Origin: Rhizobium sp. Q54
Lineage (GTDB): Bacteria > Pseudomonadota > Alphaproteobacteria > Rhizobiales > Beijerinckiaceae
DNA: 14,083 bases
Direction of reading: 5' to 3'
Assembly (NCBI GenBank): GCA_945901195.1
Contig: CAMDKB010000059.1
Span: forward strand, 1 to 14,083
The translations under genes and the position numbers were made by a program. Shown here piece after piece: positions 7,681-13,370 of the stretch (position 1 is the stretch's first letter; each line of letters begins with the position of its first letter). Under the pieces are notes generated by a model. It saw only the letters and a program-made list of their open reading frames with translations. It searched no databases and was not told where the DNA came from.

Positions 7681-7797
7681 TTTTGAGACTATCCAGCAAG
7701 AGGCCTTGGCAGGGATGCCACAGGCCTCTCTTTAGTCTCAAAACTTGTCTTGAAACGTAAGTCTCATTATGTCACCTTGCTGACGAGAAATGAGACT
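7681..7797. promoter_or_regulatory. Nested palindromes with four TGAGACT sites, candidate res region
   Basis: TTTTGAGACTA (7681-7691) is a perfect inverted match to 7733-7743. Inside it AGAGGCCT/AGGCCTCT (7699-7706, 7722-7729) and TGGCA/TGCCA (7707-7711, 7716-7720) form a 13-bp stem with one bulged base and a GGGA loop. A second pair, AGTCTCAT (7760-7767) and ATGAGACT (7790-7797), ends just before the serine-recombinase start at 7803. Repeated inverted sites directly before a resolvase-type gene are the usual layout of its res/operator region. The inner hairpin followed by CTTT could instead terminate transcription. Confidence 0.5.
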
Positions 7798-7802
7798 GAG
7801 CC

Positions 7803-7965
7803 ATGCGCATCGGCTACGCCAGAGTATCCACCCTCGACCAAAACCCTGACCTCCAATTGGAGAAGCTACGCGAAGCGGGCTGCGAGCGGGTCATTGTTGA
7901 AAAGGCCTCGGGCGCTCGGGCCGATAGGCCTGAGCTCATCCGCCTGCTGACCGAAATTCTGCGGG
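7803..7965 (+). pseudogene. Serine recombinase (resolvase/invertase), N-terminal stub
   Basis: The frame begins MRIGYARVSTLDQNPDLQLE and continues GCERVIVEKASGARADRPEL and IRLLTEILREG, the catalytic-domain start of small serine recombinases. Ser9 in YARVST is the nucleophile. Around residue 54 the family sequence (GD.L.V.KLDRLGRS) should follow but is replaced by unrelated residues; the frame closes at 8060. From about 7966 the opposite strand carries the Mod-like N-terminus, so the resolvase was cut there. It lacks the second catalytic Arg cluster, the dimer helix and the C-terminal helix-turn-helix, so it cannot recombine DNA. Confidence 0.8.
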
Positions 7966-8168
7966 AAGGGGAGGATGCGCACCTTGTCGCCCTTGCGCAC
8001 TGGCCTGCCGGGAAACTCCACGCTTTCCGGCTTGTGCCGCTCGAAATTCAGCCCGAATGAGCGGCGCGACGAGAGAACCTTGAATTCACTCTCCAGTTCT
8101 TGCCCTAGCTTCGGGTCTTTCGCTTTCGCTTGCGCGATCAAAACAGTGAGGCGGGACAATAGCGGCAC
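7966..8168 (-). pseudogene. Type III-like DNA methyltransferase (Mod), N-terminal fragment
   Basis: The minus-strand frame reads MPLLSRLTVLIAQAKAKDPK, LGQELESEFKVLSSRRSFGL, NFERHKPESVEFPGRPVRKG, DKVRIL, which resembles the N-terminus of large adenine-specific methylases paired with DEAD-box Res partners (family memory). After DKVRIL the expected continuation (roughly PPRG) is lost where the resolvase stub begins on the other strand. Start is a GTG at 8166-8168 directly after an in-frame TGA, without a clear ribosome site. The SAM-binding and DPPY motifs are absent. Strand and order match the Res fragment at 868-1233. Confidence 0.6.
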
Positions 8169-8254
8169 TCATGCTTTTTGGAGAGAAATGGCCGACGAAA
8201 GCAGTAGCCGATTGGTGCCAAAAACCAAACTGGATTCACGGGCCCCCGAAACGG

Positions 8255-9463
8255 CTAGGCCCGCAACCTCATAACCTCTGCCCCGCGTCTCATAGCGTCC
8301 AGCCGGTACGCCCAATAATCCATCATCCTGATACGCTCCTCCCAAAAATCCGCCCGCGCATAGGCCCGGCGGATGGAATTGTTTTCCACGTGGGCAAGTT
8401 GCGCTTCGATGGCGTCCGGGTTCCATTTCCCGCTTTCGTTCAGCATGGAAGACGCGGCGGCGCGGAAGCCGTGGCCGGTCATATCATCCTTGCCATAACC
8501 AAGCCGCCGTAAGGCCGCATTGACGGTGTTTTTCGACATGCAGCGGTCTGGCGAGCGAACGGACGGGAAAAGCAGCGGGCCGTGCCCTGTAATGGCGTGA
8601 AGGCATTTCAGGACAGCGATGGTTTGCGGGGCCAATGGCACGCGGTGCGGCCGGCGCATTTTCATGCGACCGGCAGGAATGATCCAGACCCCGGCGTCAA
8701 GATCGAATTCAGCCCATGCCGCATTGCGCAATTCGCCGGGGCGGACAAAGGTCAAGGCCAGCAATTCAAGCGCCGCGACAACTTCCGGCGTGCCCTCATA
8801 AGATTCGATGGCGCGAAGCAGGCCGCCAAACGGAACCGGTTCCACGATAGCCGCACGGGGCTTTGTGACTGGCGTCGTGAGCGCACCGCGAAGCGCGCCC
8901 GTTGGATCATTTTCCGCCTTGCCGGTTGCGATGGCATAACGGAAGACTTCGCCAATGACCCCCCGCAACCGCCCGGCTGTCTCCAATCTGCCCCGCGCTT
9001 CCACCTTGCGCAGAACTGCCAGAACTTCCGGCGGCGTGATGGACGATATCGGGCGCGGTCCCAAATCCGGCAGGGCAAGGCCAAGCAGCCAATCCAGCTT
9101 GCCAAGCGTGGAACCGGCTTTGCCTTCTCGCGCTTTCTTTGCCAGCAGTTCGGAAGTGAGCGCCGCAAAGGTATTTACGGAGACCGCTTCCGCCGCCAGT
9201 CTGTCCAGCTTCTTCTTCTGGCTTGGGTCTTGTCCGTCGGCCAATAGCTCTTTCGCCCGTTCGCGCGCCGCACGGGCCTGCTTGAGCCCGATGGCGGGAT
9301 AGGTGCCGATGGAAAGCAGCCGCTGCTTCCCGTCGAACCGATATGCCATGCGCCAGTATTTTCCGCCCGCCAGCGTGACCCATAATTGAAGCCCGCCGCT
9401 ATCCGACAATTTTGAAACGGCAGACTCAGTCTTGGCGGATTTGACGACGGTATCTGTCAGCAT
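8255..9463 (-). CDS. P4-type tyrosine integrase (Int1)
   Basis: A 402-residue site-specific recombinase of the P4-like family, expected to integrate and excise a genomic island. Numbering from the chosen ATG: the N-terminal DUF4102-type arm-binding region (residues ~1-90) contains SDSGGLQLWVT and GKYWRMAYRF and ends SIGTYPAIGLKQAR. The catalytic domain has Arg241 in FVRPGEL, a Lys near 268 in RMKMRRPH, His331 and Arg334 in HGFR, His358 in QLAHVE, and Tyr368 in RRAYAR. All catalytic residues are present and the length is normal. An ATG at 9493 would add ten residues; the one at 9463 (MLTDTVV) is preferred because family members usually start this way, AAGG lies about 12 bases upstream, and the operator-like repeats then fall outside the gene. 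The neighbour at its 3' side is the Mod fragment. Confidence 0.92.
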   Translation of the reverse strand: MLTDTVVKSAKTESAVSKLSDSGGLQLWVTLAGGKYWRMAYRFDGKQRLLSIGTYPAIGLKQARAARERAKELLADGQDPSQKKKLDRLAAEAVSVNTFAALTSELLAKKAREGKAGSTLGKLDWLLGLALPDLGPRPISSITPPEVLAVLRKVEARGRLETAGRLRGVIGEVFRYAIATGKAENDPTGALRGALTTPVTKPRAAIVEPVPFGGLLRAIESYEGTPEVVAALELLALTFVRPGELRNAAWAEFDLDAGVWIIPAGRMKMRRPHRVPLAPQTIAVLKCLHAITGHGPLLFPSVRSPDRCMSKNTVNAALRRLGYGKDDMTGHGFRAAASSMLNESGKWNPDAIEAQLAHVENNSIRRAYARADFWEERIRMMDYWAYRLDAMRRGAEVMRLRA

Positions 9464-9464
9464 G

Positions 9465-9527
9465 TTGGTATCTGCCTTGTTGGAAGGGAGCATCTACCAA
9501 CAAAGATACCAACAATTCTGTTGGTAG
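9465..9527. promoter_or_regulatory. Overlapping inverted repeats before int1, operator or arm sites
   Basis: TTGGTATC (9465-9472) is a perfect inverted match to GATACCAA (9505-9512), and CTACCAAC (9494-9501) to GTTGGTAG (9520-9527). All share the core TTGGTA, giving four half-sites of alternating orientation across the int1 leader. Such sites are typical for integrase arm binding or for repression of int; which protein binds cannot be told. Confidence 0.55.
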
Positions 9528-9550
9528 CAACTGCACCGCCCCGAAAGGGG

Positions 9551-9599
9551 TTGGACCAATAAAGTCCAATATCTATCTGATAAGACGTCTATTTTGGAC
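9551..9599. promoter_or_regulatory. TTGGAC repeats in the integrase intergenic region
   Basis: TTGGAC (9551-9556) is inverted at 9564-9569 (GTCCAA) and repeated directly at 9594-9599. It differs from the TTGGTA sites near int1 by two bases. It may be another set of arm-type sites or a promoter operator. Short motifs such as this can arise by chance. Confidence 0.3.
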
Positions 9600-9626
9600 G
9601 AAAATACACCGTTTCGGACAGTGATT

Positions 9627-9642
9627 TGGTGCCCCTAGCCGG
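9627..9642 (-). other. Possible attachment core resembling a tRNA 3' end
   Basis: Read on the minus strand this is CCGGCTAGGGGCACCA: like the 3' half of a T-stem (CCGGC), a 7-base acceptor strand ending in GGGGC, a discriminator A and CCA. The rest of a tRNA is absent upstream, where there is no TTCGA loop, so it is not a gene. Tyrosine integrases of this type often use tRNA 3' ends, and the position between two divergent integrases fits a core site. A leucine tRNA is the best guess from memory but is not certain. Confidence 0.4.
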
Positions 9643-9653
9643 CACTAAACTAG

Positions 9654-9780
9654 TGTCCGTCGTGATCCGTCAATGTTTCAATAAAGCTATATAAATTCGC
9701 ATTTTATAAATAGTCAATCTTTCTATGTCCGTCGCTGTCCGCTAAAATCCGCGTCAAAATGTGGGACTCAGTGTGGGACT
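9654..9780. repeat. Direct repeats upstream of int2
   Basis: TGTCCGTCG occurs at 9654-9662 and 9726-9734, and TGTGGGACT at 9760-9768 and 9772-9780, the last ending eight bases before the int2 ATG. Between them lies an A+T-rich stretch (9663-9725), unlike the surroundings. Direct repeats beside an A+T-rich bend region are typical of the integrase-side arm of an attachment site. The GGGAC core returns in the repeats at 13409-13575. Confidence 0.55.
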
Positions 9781-9787
9781 ATAGCCG

Positions 9788-11050
9788 ATGGGTAAGCTGA
9801 CGGATCGGAAAGTCAGAGCGGCTGGCGCTGGACGCCATGGCGACGGTGGCGGGCTGGCGCTCGTTGTTGCTCCATCAGGCAGTCGCAAATGGGTTTTGCG
9901 CTACCAATTGAACGGGGTGCGCCGCGACATGGGGCTTGGTTCGTTTCCCAGCGTCAGCTTATCCGATGCACGGATTGCCGCTGGCGATGCCCGAAAATTA
10001 TTGGCGGCAGGCATCGAACCAATTGACGCTCGGCTGTCCGCGCGGAAGGCAGAAAAGCCAATTCCGACGTTTCGTGACATTGCCGCTCTTGTGATTGCTG
10101 AGGCGCAGGCGAAATCGGTGAACGCCAAAGTGCGCTACCAGTGGGAAAGGCACCTCGGCGACGCCTATTGCGGTCCACTGCTGGAGAAGCGGGTGCATGA
10201 AATCACCACGGTTGACGTGGCGACTGTGCTGACACCCGTGTGGCGGACCAAGCCAGAAGTCGCCCGCAAGCTGTATCCGGCCATCCAGCGCGTGTTCGAA
10301 TACGCAAGAGTTAAGCTTCGCGACGAACACGGCATTACCATGAATACCAATCCGGCCTTGTGGGCGGACCTTAAGGCGTTGGGATTTGAACGCCCGAAAG
10401 CCCTGTCCCGTGGTCGGCATCCCTCGTTGCCCTATGAACACGTCGCGGCATTCATTGCCGATCTGCGCGCGCGTGAGGCCATTGCGGCGCGGTCACTGGA
10501 GTTCCTTATACTTACGAATGTGCGGACGGACGCTGTTCTCAAGGCGCGATGGCCGGAATTCGATCTTGAAAACGCGGTGTGGACTGTCCCATTGGCGAAC
10601 CTGAAAGACCGGGAACACAGGAATGAACCTTTCCGAGTTCCTCTGCCCGCCCGCGCGCTGGACATTGTTCGCGAGATGCAATCGGCGAAGATTGGCGAAT
10701 TCGTATTTCCCGGAAAACGCGGCGGCAAGCCGCTTTCTAATATGGCCATGTTGACGGTTTTGCGCCGCATGAACAACGTCTCGGGCAATCGTTGGATCGA
10801 TCCGAAGGACGGCCGTCCGATCACCGCGCACGGTTTCCGCGCCACGTTTCGGACTTGGGCGGAGGAAGCCGTCAGTTTCCCAAACTCGGTCATCGAGCAA
10901 GCCATGGGGCATGTCGTTGGGAACGCTGTTGAACGCGCATATCGTCGAACCGATGTCCTTGAGAAACGGCGGGCGCTGATGGAGGCGTGGGCCAGCTATT
11001 GCGGCGGAGTAAATTTAAGAAACGTAATACGGCTTGAAAACCGTGGATGA
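9788..11050 (+). CDS. P4-type tyrosine integrase (Int2)
   Basis: A 420-residue integrase expected to move the island that follows it. The N-terminal arm-binding region opens MGKLTDRKVRAA and has GDGGGLALVV, GSRKWVLRYQ and DMGLGSFPSVSLSDAR. A SAM-like core-binding domain covers about 93-190. The catalytic domain carries Arg246 in LTNVRTDAVLKARW, His348/Arg351 in HGFRATFRTWAEE, His375 in QAMGHVVG, and Tyr385 in ERAYRR. All key residues are present and the length is usual. It differs clearly from Int1, so the two did not arise by recent duplication. The ATG has no obvious ribosome site; the direct repeat just upstream may overlap its promoter. It is followed by about 85 non-coding bases and then the island's first gene. 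Confidence 0.93.
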   Translation: MGKLTDRKVRAAGAGRHGDGGGLALVVAPSGSRKWVLRYQLNGVRRDMGLGSFPSVSLSDARIAAGDARKLLAAGIEPIDARLSARKAEKPIPTFRDIAALVIAEAQAKSVNAKVRYQWERHLGDAYCGPLLEKRVHEITTVDVATVLTPVWRTKPEVARKLYPAIQRVFEYARVKLRDEHGITMNTNPALWADLKALGFERPKALSRGRHPSLPYEHVAAFIADLRAREAIAARSLEFLILTNVRTDAVLKARWPEFDLENAVWTVPLANLKDREHRNEPFRVPLPARALDIVREMQSAKIGEFVFPGKRGGKPLSNMAMLTVLRRMNNVSGNRWIDPKDGRPITAHGFRATFRTWAEEAVSFPNSVIEQAMGHVVGNAVERAYRRTDVLEKRRALMEAWASYCGGVNLRNVIRLENRG

Positions 11051-11099
11051 ACTTACATGGGCACATACGGATCAGGACGCACGAAGAGTATCAATCTAG

Positions 11100-11122
11100 A
11101 ATGACGGGCAGCTGCGGTCATT
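11100..11122. promoter_or_regulatory. Imperfect palindrome, candidate operator
   Basis: AATGAC (11100-11105) and GTCATT (11117-11122) flank the perfect palindrome GCAGCTGC (11108-11115), with a one-base asymmetry. It ends 14 bases before the preferred start at 11137, a good place for a repressor. The octamer CGGTCATT at 11115-11122 recurs at 11661-11668 ahead of the AlpA-type gene, hinting that one regulator may see both sites. Confidence 0.4.
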
Positions 11123-11136
11123 GCTAGGGCATGCCT

Positions 11137-11637
11137 ATGTCGGATGAAAAGCCAAAATTCAATGGGATGTTCGGCGCAATTCTCGCGCCGCCTCCACAAT
11201 TCACGGTCCCCCCGCAACTGTTAGAACGCCTTGCAGACCATAAGTATCAGGGTGCTTTGGCTGCGCTGCGAGACCATCATCGAGTTCCTATGTCATTTAG
11301 CGCAGCAGAGGCTTGGATTTGGCTTGGAACTGTGCTGGCTGACAAGTATCCGCCGCCTAAAAAACGCGGGCCAAAGGTAGGAAAAACTCGAAACAAAATC
11401 GATGAGAAATTGATCGCTGTAATAGAACAAGTCATGAATAATTCAGGAAAGTCATTCGAAGTTGTTCTGAAGTCGGCTATCCCATTGTTTATTAAGCGGC
11501 GAGTTCTTCCTGAGGCAGAGCGCACGACGCATTCAAAGCGATTAAAGAGAGCCTATAAGATAATTACGGAGAAGCGAAAGAGGCAGACGAAGATTCTCGT
11601 TCAAGCCTTAATGGGACATGATTTCACAAAGAAATAA
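11137..11637 (+). CDS. Basic hypothetical protein, first gene of the island
   Basis: A 166-residue protein with no recognised family. The N-terminal ~30 residues are Pro-rich (FGAILAPPPQFTVPPQL), then come helices rich in Ala and Arg (QGALAALRDHHRVP, SAAEAWIWLGTVLADKY). The basic segment PPPKKRGPKVGKTRNKIDEK resembles a DNA-contacting hook, and the C-terminus is very Lys/Arg-rich (HSKRLKRAYKIITEKRKRQT). Nucleic-acid binding is therefore plausible but unproven. The start at 11137 is preferred over the ATG at 11131 because AGGGC lies at a suitable distance. Base composition is visibly lower in GC than the neighbours, suggesting separate acquisition. A palindrome immediately upstream suggests autoregulation or control by the AlpA-like protein. 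Confidence 0.75.
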   Translation: MSDEKPKFNGMFGAILAPPPQFTVPPQLLERLADHKYQGALAALRDHHRVPMSFSAAEAWIWLGTVLADKYPPPKKRGPKVGKTRNKIDEKLIAVIEQVMNNSGKSFEVVLKSAIPLFIKRRVLPEAERTTHSKRLKRAYKIITEKRKRQTKILVQALMGHDFTKK

Positions 11638-11682
11638 CATCCCCGAATTCCCGACGGAAACGGTCATTCTTGCACACATGAA

Positions 11683-11704
11683 GCCAGCGCAATCCAGTGC
11701 TGGC
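11683..11704 (+). promoter_or_regulatory. Leader hairpin before alpA-like gene
   Basis: GCCAGCGC and GTGCTGGC can pair as an 8-bp stem with one G-U pair and a 6-base loop. No T-run follows, so it is not a standard terminator; it may be a leader structure of the downstream operon or chance. Confidence 0.25.
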
Positions 11705-11726
11705 CCATCAAACGCAAGGATGGAAG

Positions 11727-11930
11727 ATGAGCACTAAAAGTGGATTACCGCACCTGCCCAGTACTGTGCGTTATGCGCATCGAGTAAAGGAATTTTGTGA
11801 ACGTGTAGGTATATCGAGATCGCATTTTTACGAACTTGTTAAGCAGGACAAAATCCGCACCGTGACGCTGGGCGGGCGTAGGCTTATTCCAGACAGCGAG
11901 CGCGCCCGCTTGTTGGGGGAGGTTGCCTGA
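11727..11930 (+). CDS. AlpA/excisionase-type helix-turn-helix protein
   Basis: A 67-residue DNA-binding protein. Residues ~20-60 read VKEFCERVGISRSHFYELVK then QDKIRTVTLGGRRLIPDSE, the winged-helix signature of the AlpA / excisionase (HTH_17, MerR-like) group: a GIS[RK]S.[FYV]Y.L recognition helix, then K[IL]..V.LG.RR..[IV]...E. In P4-like elements AlpA-type proteins activate int or assist excision; that role is inferred here. The ATG at 11727 follows AAGGATGGAAG, a good ribosome site; an in-frame ATG at 11697 would add ten residues not typical of the family. Its stop overlaps the next start (TGATG at 11928-11932), the beginning of a chain of coupled genes. Confidence 0.85.
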   Translation: MSTKSGLPHLPSTVRYAHRVKEFCERVGISRSHFYELVKQDKIRTVTLGGRRLIPDSERARLLGEVA

Positions 11931-12130
11931 TGAAAAAGGCGAACCCCACCGGGGGCAAACCGGCAGGGCTCGGGAATGCACAGCGGGCAGCGGTGCTTAA
12001 CGAGACCAATACCACAAACCAGAATCGAGCGGAAGATTTTGCGGCGATATATCTCGCGCGCAAGTTCAACTTGTCGCCATGCGTTGCACGCGTTGTCGCA
12101 ACGCTGGCACAATTGGGAGTTCGCTTATGA
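11930..12130 (+). CDS. Small hypothetical island protein (66 aa)
   Basis: A 66-residue protein with a polar N-terminus (MKKANPTGGKPAGLGNAQRA) and a C-terminal helical segment AAIYLARKFNLSPCVARVVA followed by TLAQLGVRL. Small proteins ending in a similar Leu-rich helix that resembles a helix-turn-helix are common beside AlpA and RepA-like genes of integrated elements; no function is assigned. A strong ribosome site (GGGGGAGG) lies in the end of the alpA-like gene, and the start overlaps its stop. Its own stop overlaps the next start by four bases (ATGA at 12127-12130), so the genes are expected to be co-translated. Confidence 0.7.
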   Translation: MKKANPTGGKPAGLGNAQRAAVLNETNTTNQNRAEDFAAIYLARKFNLSPCVARVVATLAQLGVRL

Positions 12131-12381
12131 GCGATCCCAACAAGTCACTTTCAGGGCCTTTGCCGTTTGACTTTCTGCCAGAACTTCGCGCCGACATTCA
12201 AGAGGCGATGGGCATGGCCGGAATATACGCGGGCATGGCCCAGGATTTCGCAGCCGTCGCCGATGACGCCGGTTTGGCCTACACCCTGCGCCGGTTCATG
12301 GCTTATACGCGCGCCGCCATCGGTTCGTTCAATGATCTGGCGGACATACTGAAGCGCAACGAAACATCGGAGGCTGCATGA
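12127..12381 (+). CDS. Small hypothetical island protein (84 aa)
   Basis: An 84-residue acidic, probably all-helical protein: PLPFDFLPELRADIQEAMGM, AGIYAGMAQDFAAVADDAGL, AYTLRRFMAYTRAAIGSFND. No family is recognised. It has no signal peptide or membrane segment. The ATG at 12127 is chosen because GGGAG stands eight bases upstream and the overlap ATGA with the preceding stop fits the pattern of this operon; the open frame extends to 12079 without support. The stop overlaps the ATPase start at 12378. By position it may be an accessory or partner of the ATPase. Confidence 0.7.
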   Translation: MSDPNKSLSGPLPFDFLPELRADIQEAMGMAGIYAGMAQDFAAVADDAGLAYTLRRFMAYTRAAIGSFNDLADILKRNETSEAA

Positions 12382-13370
12382 TGGGCTCCGAATTTGGTGA
12401 CTTCAAAGCCAAGGCCATCGCTGTTGGCGCACTGGAGAGAGGCGCTGCTGTTCCCGATGCCGCGCAGCCGGTGCAAATACATGTCCCCGCATACGTTCGG
12501 GGGCTTGTAACACTTACGGGCGCTGAATTGCTTCAAAAGGATTTCCCGGCGCGGGAAAAGATCTTGTCGCCATGGCTCCCGACGCAAGGCATTTCCATGA
12601 TCTTTGCAGAGCGCGGGATTGGTAAAACATGGGTTGGATTGAATATCGCGTACGCCGTTGCCGGTGCGGGAAGCTTTCTGCGTTGGCGTGCGCCGGAAGC
12701 GCGCCGCGTCATTTACATCGATGGCGAAATGCCTGCTGCCGATCTGAAGGAACGGTTTGCCAGCATCGTGGCGGCAAGTGAATTTGAGGCTGCGGAAAAT
12801 GGCTTCAGGCTTGTAGCGGCTGATTTGCAGGCTGACGGTTTGCCGGACCTCTCGGACCCGGGCGCGCAATTGTTTTATGAGAGGGAAATTCGCGACGCTG
12901 ATCTGATCATCATCGACAATCTTTCGACGGTTTGCCGAAGCCTCCGAGAGAACGAGGCCGATAGCTGGGGGCCGGTGCAATCATGGTGCCTCCGCCAGCG
13001 CGCCGCCGGTCGCAGCGTGCTGTTGATCCATCATGCGGGCAAGAGTGGCGGGCAGCGTGGCACAAGCCGGAAAGAGGACGTGCTGGACAGTGTGATCAGC
13101 TTACGGCGCCCGCCGGATTACGATGCCTCACAAGGCGCGCGGTTTGAAATCCATTTTACAAAGTCGCGGGGCTTCTATGGCGACGATGCCGCGCCATTCG
13201 AGGCACGTCTAATCGATGGGCGCTGGAATGTTGCAGAGATCACGCGCGATGACGAAGCGGCATTGCTCCGAAGCCTCAAAGATCAGGGCATGTCCGTCCG
13301 CGAGATTGCGAAGGAAACCGGGCTGTCGCGTTCGTCAGTATCGCGGCGCTTGCAGGGAGGCGATGAATGA
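12378..13370 (+). CDS. RepA-like RecA-fold ATPase with C-terminal helix-turn-helix
   Basis: A 330-residue ATPase resembling the AAA_25/RepA group of hexameric replicative helicases of plasmids and phage satellites. The Walker A motif is AERGIGKTW (residues 77-85); RRVIYIDGEMP (109-119) carries the likely catalytic Glu117; Walker B is DLIIIDNLSTV (175-185). LLIHHAGKSGGQRGTS (215-230) with DVLDSVISLRRP fits the His-containing motif and the arginine region of the fold. The C-terminal 35 residues (SLKDQGMSVREIAKETGLSR, SSVSRRL) form a helix-turn-helix, so the protein can probably bind DNA directly, for instance the repeats in the next gene (inference). The start overlaps the preceding stop and is preceded by GGAGG; the end overlaps the next gene by ATGA. 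Full-length for the group. A primase or other replication gene is not seen in the window. Confidence 0.88.
   Translation: MMGSEFGDFKAKAIAVGALERGAAVPDAAQPVQIHVPAYVRGLVTLTGAELLQKDFPAREKILSPWLPTQGISMIFAERGIGKTWVGLNIAYAVAGAGSFLRWRAPEARRVIYIDGEMPAADLKERFASIVAASEFEAAENGFRLVAADLQADGLPDLSDPGAQLFYEREIRDADLIIIDNLSTVCRSLRENEADSWGPVQSWCLRQRAAGRSVLLIHHAGKSGGQRGTSRKEDVLDSVISLRRPPDYDASQGARFEIHFTKSRGFYGDDAAPFEARLIDGRWNVAEITRDDEAALLRSLKDQGMSVREIAKETGLSRSSVSRRLQGGDE

Noticed and set aside
7699..7733. Simple rho-independent terminator
   Set aside because: The hairpin is strong but followed by only CTTTAG, and it is nested in a larger perfect palindrome before a recombinase start, so a recombination or operator site fits better; termination is not excluded.
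7388..7741. A 117-aa minus-strand frame across the right inverted repeat
   Set aside because: It spans the repeat, spacer and palindrome, has no ribosome site, and its product shows no domain-like pattern.
8205..8225. A second copy of the attachment core near int1's 3' end (TTGGTGCC at 8211-8218)
   Set aside because: Only eight bases match 9626-9633 and the identity does not extend, which can occur by chance; not enough to define a 1.4-kb element around int1.
9627..9700. A complete tRNA gene at the attachment-like core
   Set aside because: Only the 3'-end-like 16 bases are present; no T-loop, anticodon arm or D arm can be folded upstream.
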